Both the position numbers and the translations under genes were made by a program. This document shows, in pieces, positions 41,192 to 48,257 of a stretch of DNA of 64,000 nt (position 1 is its first letter; each line of letters opens with the position of its first letter). This DNA is from VRUE01 sp036525295 (GTDB taxonomy: Bacteria; Actinomycetota; Thermoleophilia; Solirubrobacterales; 70-9), in the NCBI GenBank assembly GCA_036525295.1, contig DATDAQ010000069.1, forward strand, positions 1 through 64,000, in the 5' to 3' direction. The notes beneath the pieces were generated by a model. The model was not told where the DNA came from. It worked only from the letters and a program-made list of their open reading frames with translations, and did not search any database.

Positions 41192-42532
41192 TCAAGGCAG
41201 AAATACTGACCGAGGCCGGGCGCGCCAACGGAAGGTGGCTGGGGTCGGGTCGGCCAGTCCCTGCGGGTCGACTGCCCGGACGCGGAAGACGTGCTCCCCC
41301 AGCCCCACCTTCCTCCGATACGGGGACGCGCATGCTCGGTAGGGCCGGCGATCCAGCTTGCACTCGAAGTGGGAGCCGACGTCGCTAGAGCCGAAGGCGA
41401 AATTGGTCCGGCGGAAACCGGTGAATACAGGGCGCGGCAGCGGCGGGAGTACCAGCTTCGTGACCGGCGCGAGGTTGGCCCAGGGAGCGGCAAAGGGGTC
41501 GAACTCGTCGGCGCCGATGTCGGCCGCGGCGCCCATCGTCCGCGGCTGCTCGTCGACGTCGAGGCCGCCGCTGGCACCGTCGACGGCGCCCCTGTCGACG
41601 GTGGGCGAGCCAGGCAGCTGGTGCAGGTTGTCGCGGGCGAGCAACGGGGTCGCCCTGATATTGGCGTTGGTGCCCGGCGCGGTGACCAAGGCCCTGCCTC
41701 CCGCCCGCGCCTCGAATTCGACCGTTGCGTAGCTCGAGCTCCGAAGGTCGATGTCCACCCTGGCGCCGCGGCCTTTGTTGAGCGGCCAGCCTTTCGCGAT
41801 TACATCCTTCGCCTCGCCCGCGATCAAGGCCCCGGCCACGTCGATGCTCACCGTCAAGCCTCGCTTGAAGGCACTGAAGATGAACTCCATCCCGACCGAG
41901 CCTGGACCGGTTGCGACCAGGGTGCTATTGCGGATCACGCCGCTTAGCGTTCCCTTAGTGGCGGTATTGGTGCCGATAGCCGGGCCCCCGCCGGAGGCGA
42001 TGCAGGCGCTGTTGCGGACAGTTCCCTCGTGGAAGTAGCAGGTGGGTTCAACGGTGATCGTTGAGCGCGCGATCACCCCGTCGATCGTGCCTCCGGAAAT
42101 CGCGATCGCCCCGGCGGTATCCATCAGGTTGCGGATTTCCACATCGGCGACTTCGGCTTCCGCCGGAACGTAGAAGGCGCTGTCGGCGAACGAGTCCGTC
42201 GGCATGACGACGACCGGCCGCGGCTTGCCCGGTTCGCCGCGCAGAGTGACCCCCTCGGGAAGGTGCACGGGCGGGACGTATCCGAACTCACCTTCTTCCC
42301 TCGCGTAGTAGGTACCGGGGGCGAGTTCGATCACGTCGCCGGCTGCGATCGTCGTCCGCGGGGCGTTGTCGTCGGCCGCCTTGTACACGGAGCAGGGACG
42401 CGACGGGTTGGCGCAGGGATCCTTGCCGGTCCCGCCCGGGGCCGCGTACCGGGTCGCCGCCGTCGCGCCGGAGGCGAGCAGCAGCGCCAGCGCCGCCGGC
42501 AGCGCCAGCGCCCACCCAGCTCGGCTCAACAT
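41192..42532 (-). CDS. Secreted parallel beta-helix protein with C-terminal Ig-like module
   Basis: The product is 446 residues from ATG at 42532; the frame opens at 42571, but the signal peptide (LSRAGWALALPAALALLLASGATA) begins here and the start overlaps the upstream stop by 7 bases. The mature protein starts RYAAPGGTGKDPC, then SVYKAADDNAPRTTIAAGDVIELAPGTYY, typical of right-handed beta-helix surface proteins. Repeated short strands with ISGGTIDGVIARSTI follow. The last ~70 residues form an Ig-like module (FECKLDRRPYRACASPYRRK, HVFRVRAVDPQGLADPTPA) also found at the end of the subtilase at 48258. It probably binds or modifies polysaccharide; no catalytic residues are identified. Confidence 0.78.
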   Translation of the reverse strand: MLSRAGWALALPAALALLLASGATAATRYAAPGGTGKDPCANPSRPCSVYKAADDNAPRTTIAAGDVIELAPGTYYAREEGEFGYVPPVHLPEGVTLRGEPGKPRPVVVMPTDSFADSAFYVPAEAEVADVEIRNLMDTAGAIAISGGTIDGVIARSTITVEPTCYFHEGTVRNSACIASGGGPAIGTNTATKGTLSGVIRNSTLVATGPGSVGMEFIFSAFKRGLTVSIDVAGALIAGEAKDVIAKGWPLNKGRGARVDIDLRSSSYATVEFEARAGGRALVTAPGTNANIRATPLLARDNLHQLPGSPTVDRGAVDGASGGLDVDEQPRTMGAAADIGADEFDPFAAPWANLAPVTKLVLPPLPRPVFTGFRRTNFAFGSSDVGSHFECKLDRRPYRACASPYRRKVGLGEHVFRVRAVDPQGLADPTPATFRWRARPRSVFLP

Positions 42533-43596
42533 GAGATCGGCCCGGCCTCGCGGCCCGGCCCGGGACGCCAAGCCACGTCGTAGAGGGTCAGCGCCGGATC
42601 GGTGAAGACACGGGTCAGACAGGTTCCGTCGGCGTTGATGGCCATTGCCCTGTTGCCGGCTTCCGGTTCCAGGCCTCCGGTCGCGTCGGCCGGTGGGTTC
42701 CGGGCGAAGGCGAGCCGACTTCCGGATGGGTCCCAGCTCGGGAAGGAGATGTAGCCGTTCCTGCGCAGCACACGCCTGGCGTGACTGCCGTCCGCTCGGG
42801 CCACCCAGAGCTCGGTGACCGGCCGGTCCGGCTTTGGCAGCTGGAATCGTCGGGTCTTGTCGCGCACGAATGCCAGCTTGCTGCCGTCCGGCGAAAAGGT
42901 CGGTTCCGAGGCGTTGCGGGCGAGTCGGGCGATGCGGTGGCTGCGCAGGTCAATCGCAATGACACCATCGACAACGCGGTAGCCGAACGACTCGGCGGCG
43001 AGAGTGGAGCCATCGGCCGAAAACGAGCTGGGCTCGAAAAAGGCGGCCTGCCGCCAGCGGGTCAGCCGCTTGACCGAGCCGTCTCCGACGCCTAGCTTCC
43101 AGATCGAGCTCTTGAAGAGGTAGTTCTCCCTGCCCGGCAGCACCTTGACCAGCTTCACCCGCTGGAAGACGACGAAGCTTCCGTCCGGCGCCAGGACCGG
43201 CTCGCCCGCGTTGAGAAACGCGCTCGGGTACACCTGAGGGGCGTCGCCGCCGAGCGTCGCCAGCCCCACAACCGACCATCCGGTGCCGAAGGGCCCATCG
43301 GCGGTGCTCTCGACCCCACTTGCCGAGAACGCAAATCCGTTCCCGTCCCCGGCCCACGAAAGGCCCTCGCCGATCGCCCCTCCCGAACCGCGGAGCAGCG
43401 GCTGGGGATCCTCGCCCGCCGGGCCCGTCGTGATCACTTCCGAGAACTCGTCCTCCGGCCCCGGGCCATCTCCCCGCAGTGAGATGGCCAGTCTGGGACC
43501 CTCCGGCGTCGCTGCGGCAGCGGGAAGGGCCGTCCCCAGACAGACGAGGAACGCAGCAAGTACCAGAACGATCACGCGGCGGTTCACCGCCCGCAC
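42526..43596 (-). CDS. Secreted TolB-like WD40/PD40 beta-propeller protein
   Basis: The product is 356 residues. Signal peptide VIVLVLAAFLVCLGTALPAAAA. Propeller blades show the PD40 motif several times: LSWAGDGNGFAFSASG, PVLAPDGSFVVFQRVK, SSFSADGSTLAAESFG, PTFSPDGSKLAFVRDK and PSWDPSGSRLAFARNP, followed by ELWVARADGS and AINADG turns. No enzymatic residues were seen; these propellers act as binding platforms. The gene is translationally coupled to the downstream beta-helix protein gene, suggesting an extracellular two-protein unit. Confidence 0.82.
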   Translation of the reverse strand: MRAVNRRVIVLVLAAFLVCLGTALPAAAATPEGPRLAISLRGDGPGPEDEFSEVITTGPAGEDPQPLLRGSGGAIGEGLSWAGDGNGFAFSASGVESTADGPFGTGWSVVGLATLGGDAPQVYPSAFLNAGEPVLAPDGSFVVFQRVKLVKVLPGRENYLFKSSIWKLGVGDGSVKRLTRWRQAAFFEPSSFSADGSTLAAESFGYRVVDGVIAIDLRSHRIARLARNASEPTFSPDGSKLAFVRDKTRRFQLPKPDRPVTELWVARADGSHARRVLRRNGYISFPSWDPSGSRLAFARNPPADATGGLEPEAGNRAMAINADGTCLTRVFTDPALTLYDVAWRPGPGREAGPISC

Positions 43597-43658
43597 CCTA
43601 CTCCGCCAGCAGCGCCAAGCCCCTAGGCCGGACTGACGGCTACGGCTTACGTTGGGCG

Positions 43659-43808
43659 CTACGGCAGGCCGACGCTGTTGATTCCCGTGTCGGCCCGCGG
43701 ATAGAAGTAGAGGAGGAAGGTCTCGCCCTTCAGGCCGGCGAGGCTGACCTCGTTTCCGTCCTGATCGGGCAGGGTGAAGTCGGGGGCGCTCGCCCCGGCC
43801 TCGATCAC
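43659..43808 (-). pseudogene. Truncated Bcp-type peroxiredoxin remnant
   Basis: A 49-codon frame from GTG (TAGTG junction with the preceding stop) reads APDFTLPDQDGNEVSLAGLK then ETFLLYFYPRADT. It nearly matches the first third of the bcp product at 40611-41063, but instead of the peroxidatic PGCTTQ motif it runs into GINSVGLP and stops. Sequence beyond the stop does not continue the fold in the frames I checked. The catalytic cysteine is gone, so it is a decayed duplicate unless it serves as a short peptide. Confidence 0.7.
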
Positions 43809-44161
43809 TACTCCGGGTCCCCGCCCTGATCCTCGCGGCCGGGGTCCTGGCCGTCCTCGCCCTCGTCGAGCTCGTCGTCGCCCTGCTCCAGCGCGGTCTC
43901 GGACACCGAACCTGCGGAGCCCGGGTGGTAGCTGGTCTGGAAGCGCTCCAGCACCTGGTCGCGCCGGTCCTCGTCGACCGGCACCTCGTCGGAGACGCGC
44001 ACCCACTCCGCCCCCTCGTAGGCCTCCATGTTGAAGACCTCCTGGTCCAGGGAGGTGGAGTCGTCGACGACGACCAGGACCTCGGTCTGGGGGTTGAAAT
44101 AGGTCCCGGGCTGCATCAGCAGCTCCTCGACCTCGTAGAGGTTCTCCTCGGCGGCGGCCAT
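43808..44161 (-). CDS. Conserved-looking acidic protein of unknown function
   Basis: The product is 117 residues. The first ~80 residues look folded (LYEVEELLMQPGTYFNPQTEVLVVVDDSTSLDQEVFN; EGAEWVRVSDEVPVDEDRRDQ), and the rest is an acidic low-complexity tail (EQGDDELDEGEDGQDPGREDQGGDPE). The start overlaps the stop of the upstream gene by one base (TGATG) and its stop is coupled to the peroxiredoxin remnant (TAGTG). No family was recognised. No cysteine, so no metal site of that type. Confidence 0.68.
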   Translation of the reverse strand: MAAAEENLYEVEELLMQPGTYFNPQTEVLVVVDDSTSLDQEVFNMEAYEGAEWVRVSDEVPVDEDRRDQVLERFQTSYHPGSAGSVSETALEQGDDELDEGEDGQDPGREDQGGDPE

Positions 44162-44490
44162 CAGTCGGATCCTACGAGATCGGCGAGCCGGCGCTCGGCC
44201 TCGCGCTCAACGTCGATCGGCGCTTCCCCGCGCCGCTCTCGGCGGTAGGACTTGGCCTGCAGCATCTGGCGGACCTCGACTTCCTGGGTGGCGCGGCTGA
44301 CCGGCGAGGCCAGGCGCCGGACCGAGCGTGGGGGCAGGTCGGGGTCGATCGCGTACGGACCCCTGCCTATCCCCTGCCAGGCCTTGCCCGAGAGGGCGAA
44401 GGCTACGGCTGCGACCGGGACCGCGAGAAGCGTGATCGCGATCAGCACGTTGCCGTTCTCGACCGTGGTCGCTGCCAGCAGGTGCGCCAT
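44161..44490 (-). CDS. Small single-pass membrane protein
   Basis: The product is 109 residues. One hydrophobic segment (VLIAITLLAVPVAAVAFAL) near the N-terminus is followed by a cytoplasmic-type basic and acidic helix: VEVRQMLQAKSYRRERRGEAPIDVEREAERRLADL. Its helix resembles the amphipathic tails of small actinobacterial membrane proteins, with no recognised family. One-base overlap with the next gene implies coupled translation of the pair. Confidence 0.7.
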   Translation of the reverse strand: MAHLLAATTVENGNVLIAITLLAVPVAAVAFALSGKAWQGIGRGPYAIDPDLPPRSVRRLASPVSRATQEVEVRQMLQAKSYRRERRGEAPIDVEREAERRLADLVGSD

Positions 44491-44567
44491 GCCTCAAGAT
44501 TAGGGCTCCGGCCGCGTCGCCGCCAGGGCTCTCTCCTCGATGCCGCTATCCGGTACCCTTGGCTCGG

Positions 44568-44583
44568 TTGACTGACCAGTCAA
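44568..44583. promoter_or_regulatory. Palindromic operator upstream of acyl-CoA dehydrogenase gene
   Basis: TTGACTG-AC-CAGTCAA is a perfect seven-base-arm palindrome 71 bases before the GTG start. Its form matches operators of TetR-family fatty-acid or acyl-CoA-responsive repressors (FadR/PfmR/KstR-like). No such regulator gene is in the window. Confidence 0.65.
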
Positions 44584-44653
44584 TCGGTGGTCCGTCGTCT
44601 TGCGGCGAGGCCGCATGCAAAGCCTTTTACGGACTGAAAAGGAGCCGCGACCA

Positions 44654-45883
44654 GTGGTTGACTTCACCCTCACCGACGAGCAGAAGGATCTGCGCGAGAT
44701 GGCGCACAACTTCGCCGAGAACGAGATCCGCAAGGTGGCCTGGGAGTACGACAAGGACGGCACCTGGCCCCAGGACATCATCGACAAGGCCTGGGAGGTG
44801 GGGCTGATGAACACCCACATCCCCGAGGCCTACGGCGGCCCCGGCCTCGACTACCTCTCCGGCTGCCTGATCGAGGAGGAGATGGGCTGGGGGTGCTCCG
44901 GCATCGGCACCAGCCTGATGGCCAACGGCCTCGCCTCGGCGCCGATCACCCTGGGCGGCTCCGAGGAGACGAAGAAGAAGTACCTCGGCATGCTCGCCGA
45001 GGAGCCCAAGCTCGCCTCCTTCTGCCTGACCGAGCCCGACGCCGGCTCCGACGTCTCCGGGATGAAGACCAAGGCCGTGAAGAAGGGCGACAAGTACGTC
45101 ATCAGCGGCTCCAAGTGCTTCATCACCAACGGCACCTACGCCGACTACTTCACGGTCTACGCCAAGACCGATCCCGAGGGTGGACACCGCGGGATCAGTG
45201 CCTTCGTCGTCGACGCCGACCTCCCCGGGGTCTCGGTCGACAAGAAGGAGGACAAGATGGGCCAGCGGGCATCGAACACCGCGACCATCTCCTTCGACGA
45301 AGTCGAGATTCCCGCCGAGAACCTGATCGGCGAGGAAAACAAGGGCTTCAAGCTGGCGATGATGACCCTCGACCGGACCCGTCCGGGTGTCTCGGCGATG
45401 GCCGTCGGCATCGGCCGCGCCGCGCTCGAGTACGCCACGGACTACTCCAAGGAAAGGGTCCAATTCGGCGTGCCGATCGCCATGCACCAGGCGATCCAGT
45501 TCATGATCGCGGACATGGCGACCAAGGTCGAGGCCGGGCGCCTGCTGGTCTGGAACTCCGCGGTCCTGCTCGACCAGGGCGTCCGCAACAGCAAGGTCTC
45601 CTCGATGGCCAAGCGCTTCGCCGCCGACTCGGCGATGGAGATCACCGTCGACGCGGTGCAGGTCTACGGCGGCTACGGCTTCATCAAGGAGTACCCGGTG
45701 GAGAAGCTGATGCGTGACGCCAAGATCATGCAGCTCTACGAGGGCACCAGCCAGATCCAGCGCCTGGTGATCGCCAAAGAAGTGCTGCTGCCGCGCAGCG
45801 TGGACGAGCCCACGCCCGAGGCCGAAGCCAAGGCCAAGGCCTCCGAGGACAGCCAGTCCGAGCAGGCCGCAGCCACGGTCTGA
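44654..45883 (+). CDS. Acyl-CoA dehydrogenase
   Basis: The product is 409 residues from GTG, with AAAAGGAG ten bases upstream. Full family pattern: FTLTDEQKDLREMAHNFAENEI, AYGGPGLDYLSGCLIEEEMGWGCSGIGTSL, FCLTEPDAGSDVSGM (FAD/substrate loop), FDEVEIPAENLIGEENKGF, DRTRPGVSAMAVGIGRAALEYATDY, and the catalytic glutamate in MQLYEGTSQIQRLVIAKEVL. It resembles medium/short-chain acyl-CoA dehydrogenases that start beta-oxidation and pass electrons to ETF. The last ~25 residues are an Ala/Glu-rich tail. A palindromic operator lies upstream and a strong bidirectional terminator downstream, so it is monocistronic and probably fatty-acid-responsive. Confidence 0.95.
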   Translation: MVDFTLTDEQKDLREMAHNFAENEIRKVAWEYDKDGTWPQDIIDKAWEVGLMNTHIPEAYGGPGLDYLSGCLIEEEMGWGCSGIGTSLMANGLASAPITLGGSEETKKKYLGMLAEEPKLASFCLTEPDAGSDVSGMKTKAVKKGDKYVISGSKCFITNGTYADYFTVYAKTDPEGGHRGISAFVVDADLPGVSVDKKEDKMGQRASNTATISFDEVEIPAENLIGEENKGFKLAMMTLDRTRPGVSAMAVGIGRAALEYATDYSKERVQFGVPIAMHQAIQFMIADMATKVEAGRLLVWNSAVLLDQGVRNSKVSSMAKRFAADSAMEITVDAVQVYGGYGFIKEYPVEKLMRDAKIMQLYEGTSQIQRLVIAKEVLLPRSVDEPTPEAEAKAKASEDSQSEQAAATV

Positions 45884-45900
45884 GCTACCGGCTTTTTTCA

Positions 45901-45949
45901 GCCGACGGGACGAAAACCGGACATATAAGGCGGTTTTCGGCCCGTCGGC
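45901..45949. terminator. Bidirectional terminator between acyl-CoA dehydrogenase and typA
   Basis: Arms GCCGACGGGACGAAAACCG and CGGTTTTCGGCCCGTCGGC pair over 19 bases with one mismatch, around an AT-rich 11-base loop. CTTTTTC precedes it. It separates two convergent genes. Confidence 0.85.
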
Positions 45950-45955
45950 GGGCAG

Positions 45956-47782
45956 TTAGGCGCGGGTGGTCTGGCGAGCGGTCTTCTGGCGGCGCGTCTT
46001 GTCGAGCTCGACCTTGCGCAGGCGGACCGACTCGGGGGTGACTTCGACGCACTCGTCCTCGCGCAGGAACTCGACGGCGGCTTCGAGGGTGAGGCGTGTG
46101 GGCGGCGCCATCCGCTCCAGCACCTCGGCGCTGGCGGCGCGCATGTTGGTCTGCTGCTTTTCCTTGATCGCGTTGACGTCCATGTCCTCGGCGCGGGCGT
46201 TCTCGCCGATGATCATCCCCTCGTAGACCTCCTCGCCGGGGCCGATGAAGAGGGTGCCGCGGTCCTGCAGGCCGATTAGCGCGTAGCCGGCGGTCTTGCC
46301 GCGGCGGTCGGCGACGATCGAGCCGGTGGGGCGCAGGCGCAGGTCGCCGGCCCAGCGCTCCCAACTCTCGAAGACGTGGTGCATGACGCCGGTGCCGCGG
46401 GTCTCGGTGAGGAACTCGGTGCGCAGGCCGATCAGGCCTCGCGCCGGCACCAGGTATTCCATCCGCACCCAGCCAGTGTCGTGGTTGGCCATCTGCTCCA
46501 GGCGTCCCTTGCGCCCCGCCAGCAGCTGGGTGATCGCACCGACGTGCTCCTCGGGCGCGTCGACCGAGAGCCGTTCGACCGGCTCGTGCAGCTTGCCGTC
46601 GATCTCCCGGGTCAGCACCCGCGGCTGGCCGGCGGTGAGCTCGAACCCCTCGCGGCGCATCAGCTCCAGCAGCACGACCAGCTGCAGCTCGCCGCGGCCC
46701 TGCACCTCCCAGGCATCGGGCCGCTCGGTGTCCTGGACCCGGATCGAGACGTTGCCGACCAGCTCGGCGTCGAGCCGGTCGCGAACCTGCCGCGCGGTCA
46801 GCTTGCTGCCCTCGGTGCCGGCCAGGGGCGAGGTGTTGATGCCGAGCACGATCGAGAGCGAGGGCTCGTCGACGGTTATGACCGGCAGCGGGTGCGGATC
46901 AGCGGGATCGGCGAGGGTCTCGCCGATCGTCACCTCTTCCATCCCGGCGACGGCGATGATCTCGCCGGGCCCGGCTTCCTGCGCCGGGACCCGCTCCAGC
47001 GCCTCGGTGATGTAGAGCTCGGAGACGGTTGCACGCTCGACCGAGCCGTCGGCGCGGCACCAGGCGATCTGCTGGCCGGAGCGGATCGTCCCGTGGCGCA
47101 CCCGGCAGAGCGCCAGGCGGCCGACGTAGGGGGAGGCGTCGAGATTGGTGACGTGCGCCTGCAGGGGGTGGTCGGGCTCGTACTCCGGCGCCGGGATCTT
47201 CTCCAGCATCAGGTTCATCAGCGGCGAGAGGTCGCTCCCCTCGACTCCCTCCTCGAGTGAGGCCCAGCCGTCCTTGGCATTGGTGTAGACGATCGGGAAG
47301 TCGATCTGGTCAGAATCGGCGTCGAGGTCGAGGAAGAGCTCGTAGACCTCGTCGACGACCTCGGCGATGCGGGCGTCCGGGCGGTCGACCTTGTTGACGA
47401 CGAGGATCACGGGCAGCCTCGCCTCCAGTGCCTTGCGCAGGACGAAGCGGGTCTGCGGCAGCGGTCCCTCGGAGGCGTCGACGAGGAGCAGCACGCCGTC
47501 GACCATCGTCAGGCCGCGCTCGACCTCGCCGCCGAAGTCGGCATGGCCCGGCGTGTCGACGATGTTGAGCTTCACCCCGTCGTAGTTGACGGCGGTGTTC
47601 TTGGCGAGGATCGTGATCCCCTTCTCGCGCTCGAGGTCCATCGAGTCCATCACCCGCTCGGCGACGTCCTGGCCCTTGCGGAAGGCGCCGGACTGCCACA
47701 GCATCGCGTCGACCAGGGTCGTCTTCCCATGGTCGACGTGCGCGACTATCGCGATATTTCGAAGGTCCTCTCGTCTGGTCAC
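45956..47782 (-). CDS. typA: Ribosome-associated GTPase TypA/BipA
   Basis: The product is 608 residues. The GTPase domain has G1 AHVDHGKTTLVD at ~14, G2 EREKGITILAKNTA, G3 DTPGHADF and G4 NKVDRPDAR. Domains II and III, then the EF-G V-like domain (GRGELQLVVLLELMRREGFEL), follow, with the BipA C-terminal region (YEGMIIGENARAEDMDVNAIKEKQQTNMRA) that binds the ribosome. It takes part in translation under stress and ribosome assembly. It lies 68 bases downstream of cspA on the same strand but is separated from it by a strong intrinsic terminator. Confidence 0.97.
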   Translation of the reverse strand: MTRREDLRNIAIVAHVDHGKTTLVDAMLWQSGAFRKGQDVAERVMDSMDLEREKGITILAKNTAVNYDGVKLNIVDTPGHADFGGEVERGLTMVDGVLLLVDASEGPLPQTRFVLRKALEARLPVILVVNKVDRPDARIAEVVDEVYELFLDLDADSDQIDFPIVYTNAKDGWASLEEGVEGSDLSPLMNLMLEKIPAPEYEPDHPLQAHVTNLDASPYVGRLALCRVRHGTIRSGQQIAWCRADGSVERATVSELYITEALERVPAQEAGPGEIIAVAGMEEVTIGETLADPADPHPLPVITVDEPSLSIVLGINTSPLAGTEGSKLTARQVRDRLDAELVGNVSIRVQDTERPDAWEVQGRGELQLVVLLELMRREGFELTAGQPRVLTREIDGKLHEPVERLSVDAPEEHVGAITQLLAGRKGRLEQMANHDTGWVRMEYLVPARGLIGLRTEFLTETRGTGVMHHVFESWERWAGDLRLRPTGSIVADRRGKTAGYALIGLQDRGTLFIGPGEEVYEGMIIGENARAEDMDVNAIKEKQQTNMRAASAEVLERMAPPTRLTLEAAVEFLREDECVEVTPESVRLRKVELDKTRRQKTARQTTRA

Positions 47783-47797
47783 TCGTCTGATCTCCCG

Positions 47798-47827
47798 AAA
47801 AAAAGGCCCGCCGTCGCCGGCGGGCCC
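47798..47827 (-). terminator. Intrinsic terminator of cspA
   Basis: On the minus strand a nine-base GGCCCGCCG/CGGCGGGCC stem with a four-base loop is followed by seven T residues. It starts 23 bases after the cspA stop and precedes typA. Confidence 0.9.
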
Positions 47828-47850
47828 GAACTGCGAAGTGCGGTAAGCGA

Positions 47851-48057
47851 TTACGAGGTCTGCTGGACGCTCGCCGCGGCGGGGCCCTTGGGGCCTTCCT
47901 CGGACTCGTAGCTCACCTTGGCGCCCTCGGTCAGGGACTTGAAGCCCTCACCCAGGATCGCGCTGTGATGAACGAAGACGTCCTTGGAGCCGTCGTCGGG
48001 AGTGATGAACCCGTAGCCCTTGTCGTCGCTGAACCACTTGACTGTTCCAGTCGGCAT
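47851..48057 (-). CDS. cspA: Cold-shock domain protein
   Basis: The product is 68 residues, typical Csp length. RNP1 (KGYGFI) and RNP2 (VFVHHSAI) are intact: GTVKWFSDDKGYGFITPDDG, then KDVFVHHSAILGEGFKSL. The start ATG at 48057 is chosen because MPTGTVKWF is the family start; the frame is open far upstream. It binds single-stranded RNA/DNA as a chaperone. A ~190-base untranslated region upstream may hold its regulatory 5' leader, shared back to back with the divergent subtilase gene. An intrinsic terminator follows. Confidence 0.96.
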   Translation of the reverse strand: MPTGTVKWFSDDKGYGFITPDDGSKDVFVHHSAILGEGFKSLTEGAKVSYESEEGPKGPAAASVQQTS

Positions 48058-48257
48058 GTATTGCCTCCACTTGATGTGCTGCGAACGCGGAGGCTTCGGT
48101 AAAGCAACGACGCGAGCGCTAGACACGACTTTTTGCCGGATATCGATCCGACCTAACGCCGGGGACCGTAGCAGGCCCGGGGCGAAAAGCGCTGCGCTCG
48201 GGATCCGCGTGTGGTGGGGTTGAGGCAAAGGAGGAACCAGCCGATACGGTGACTGCG

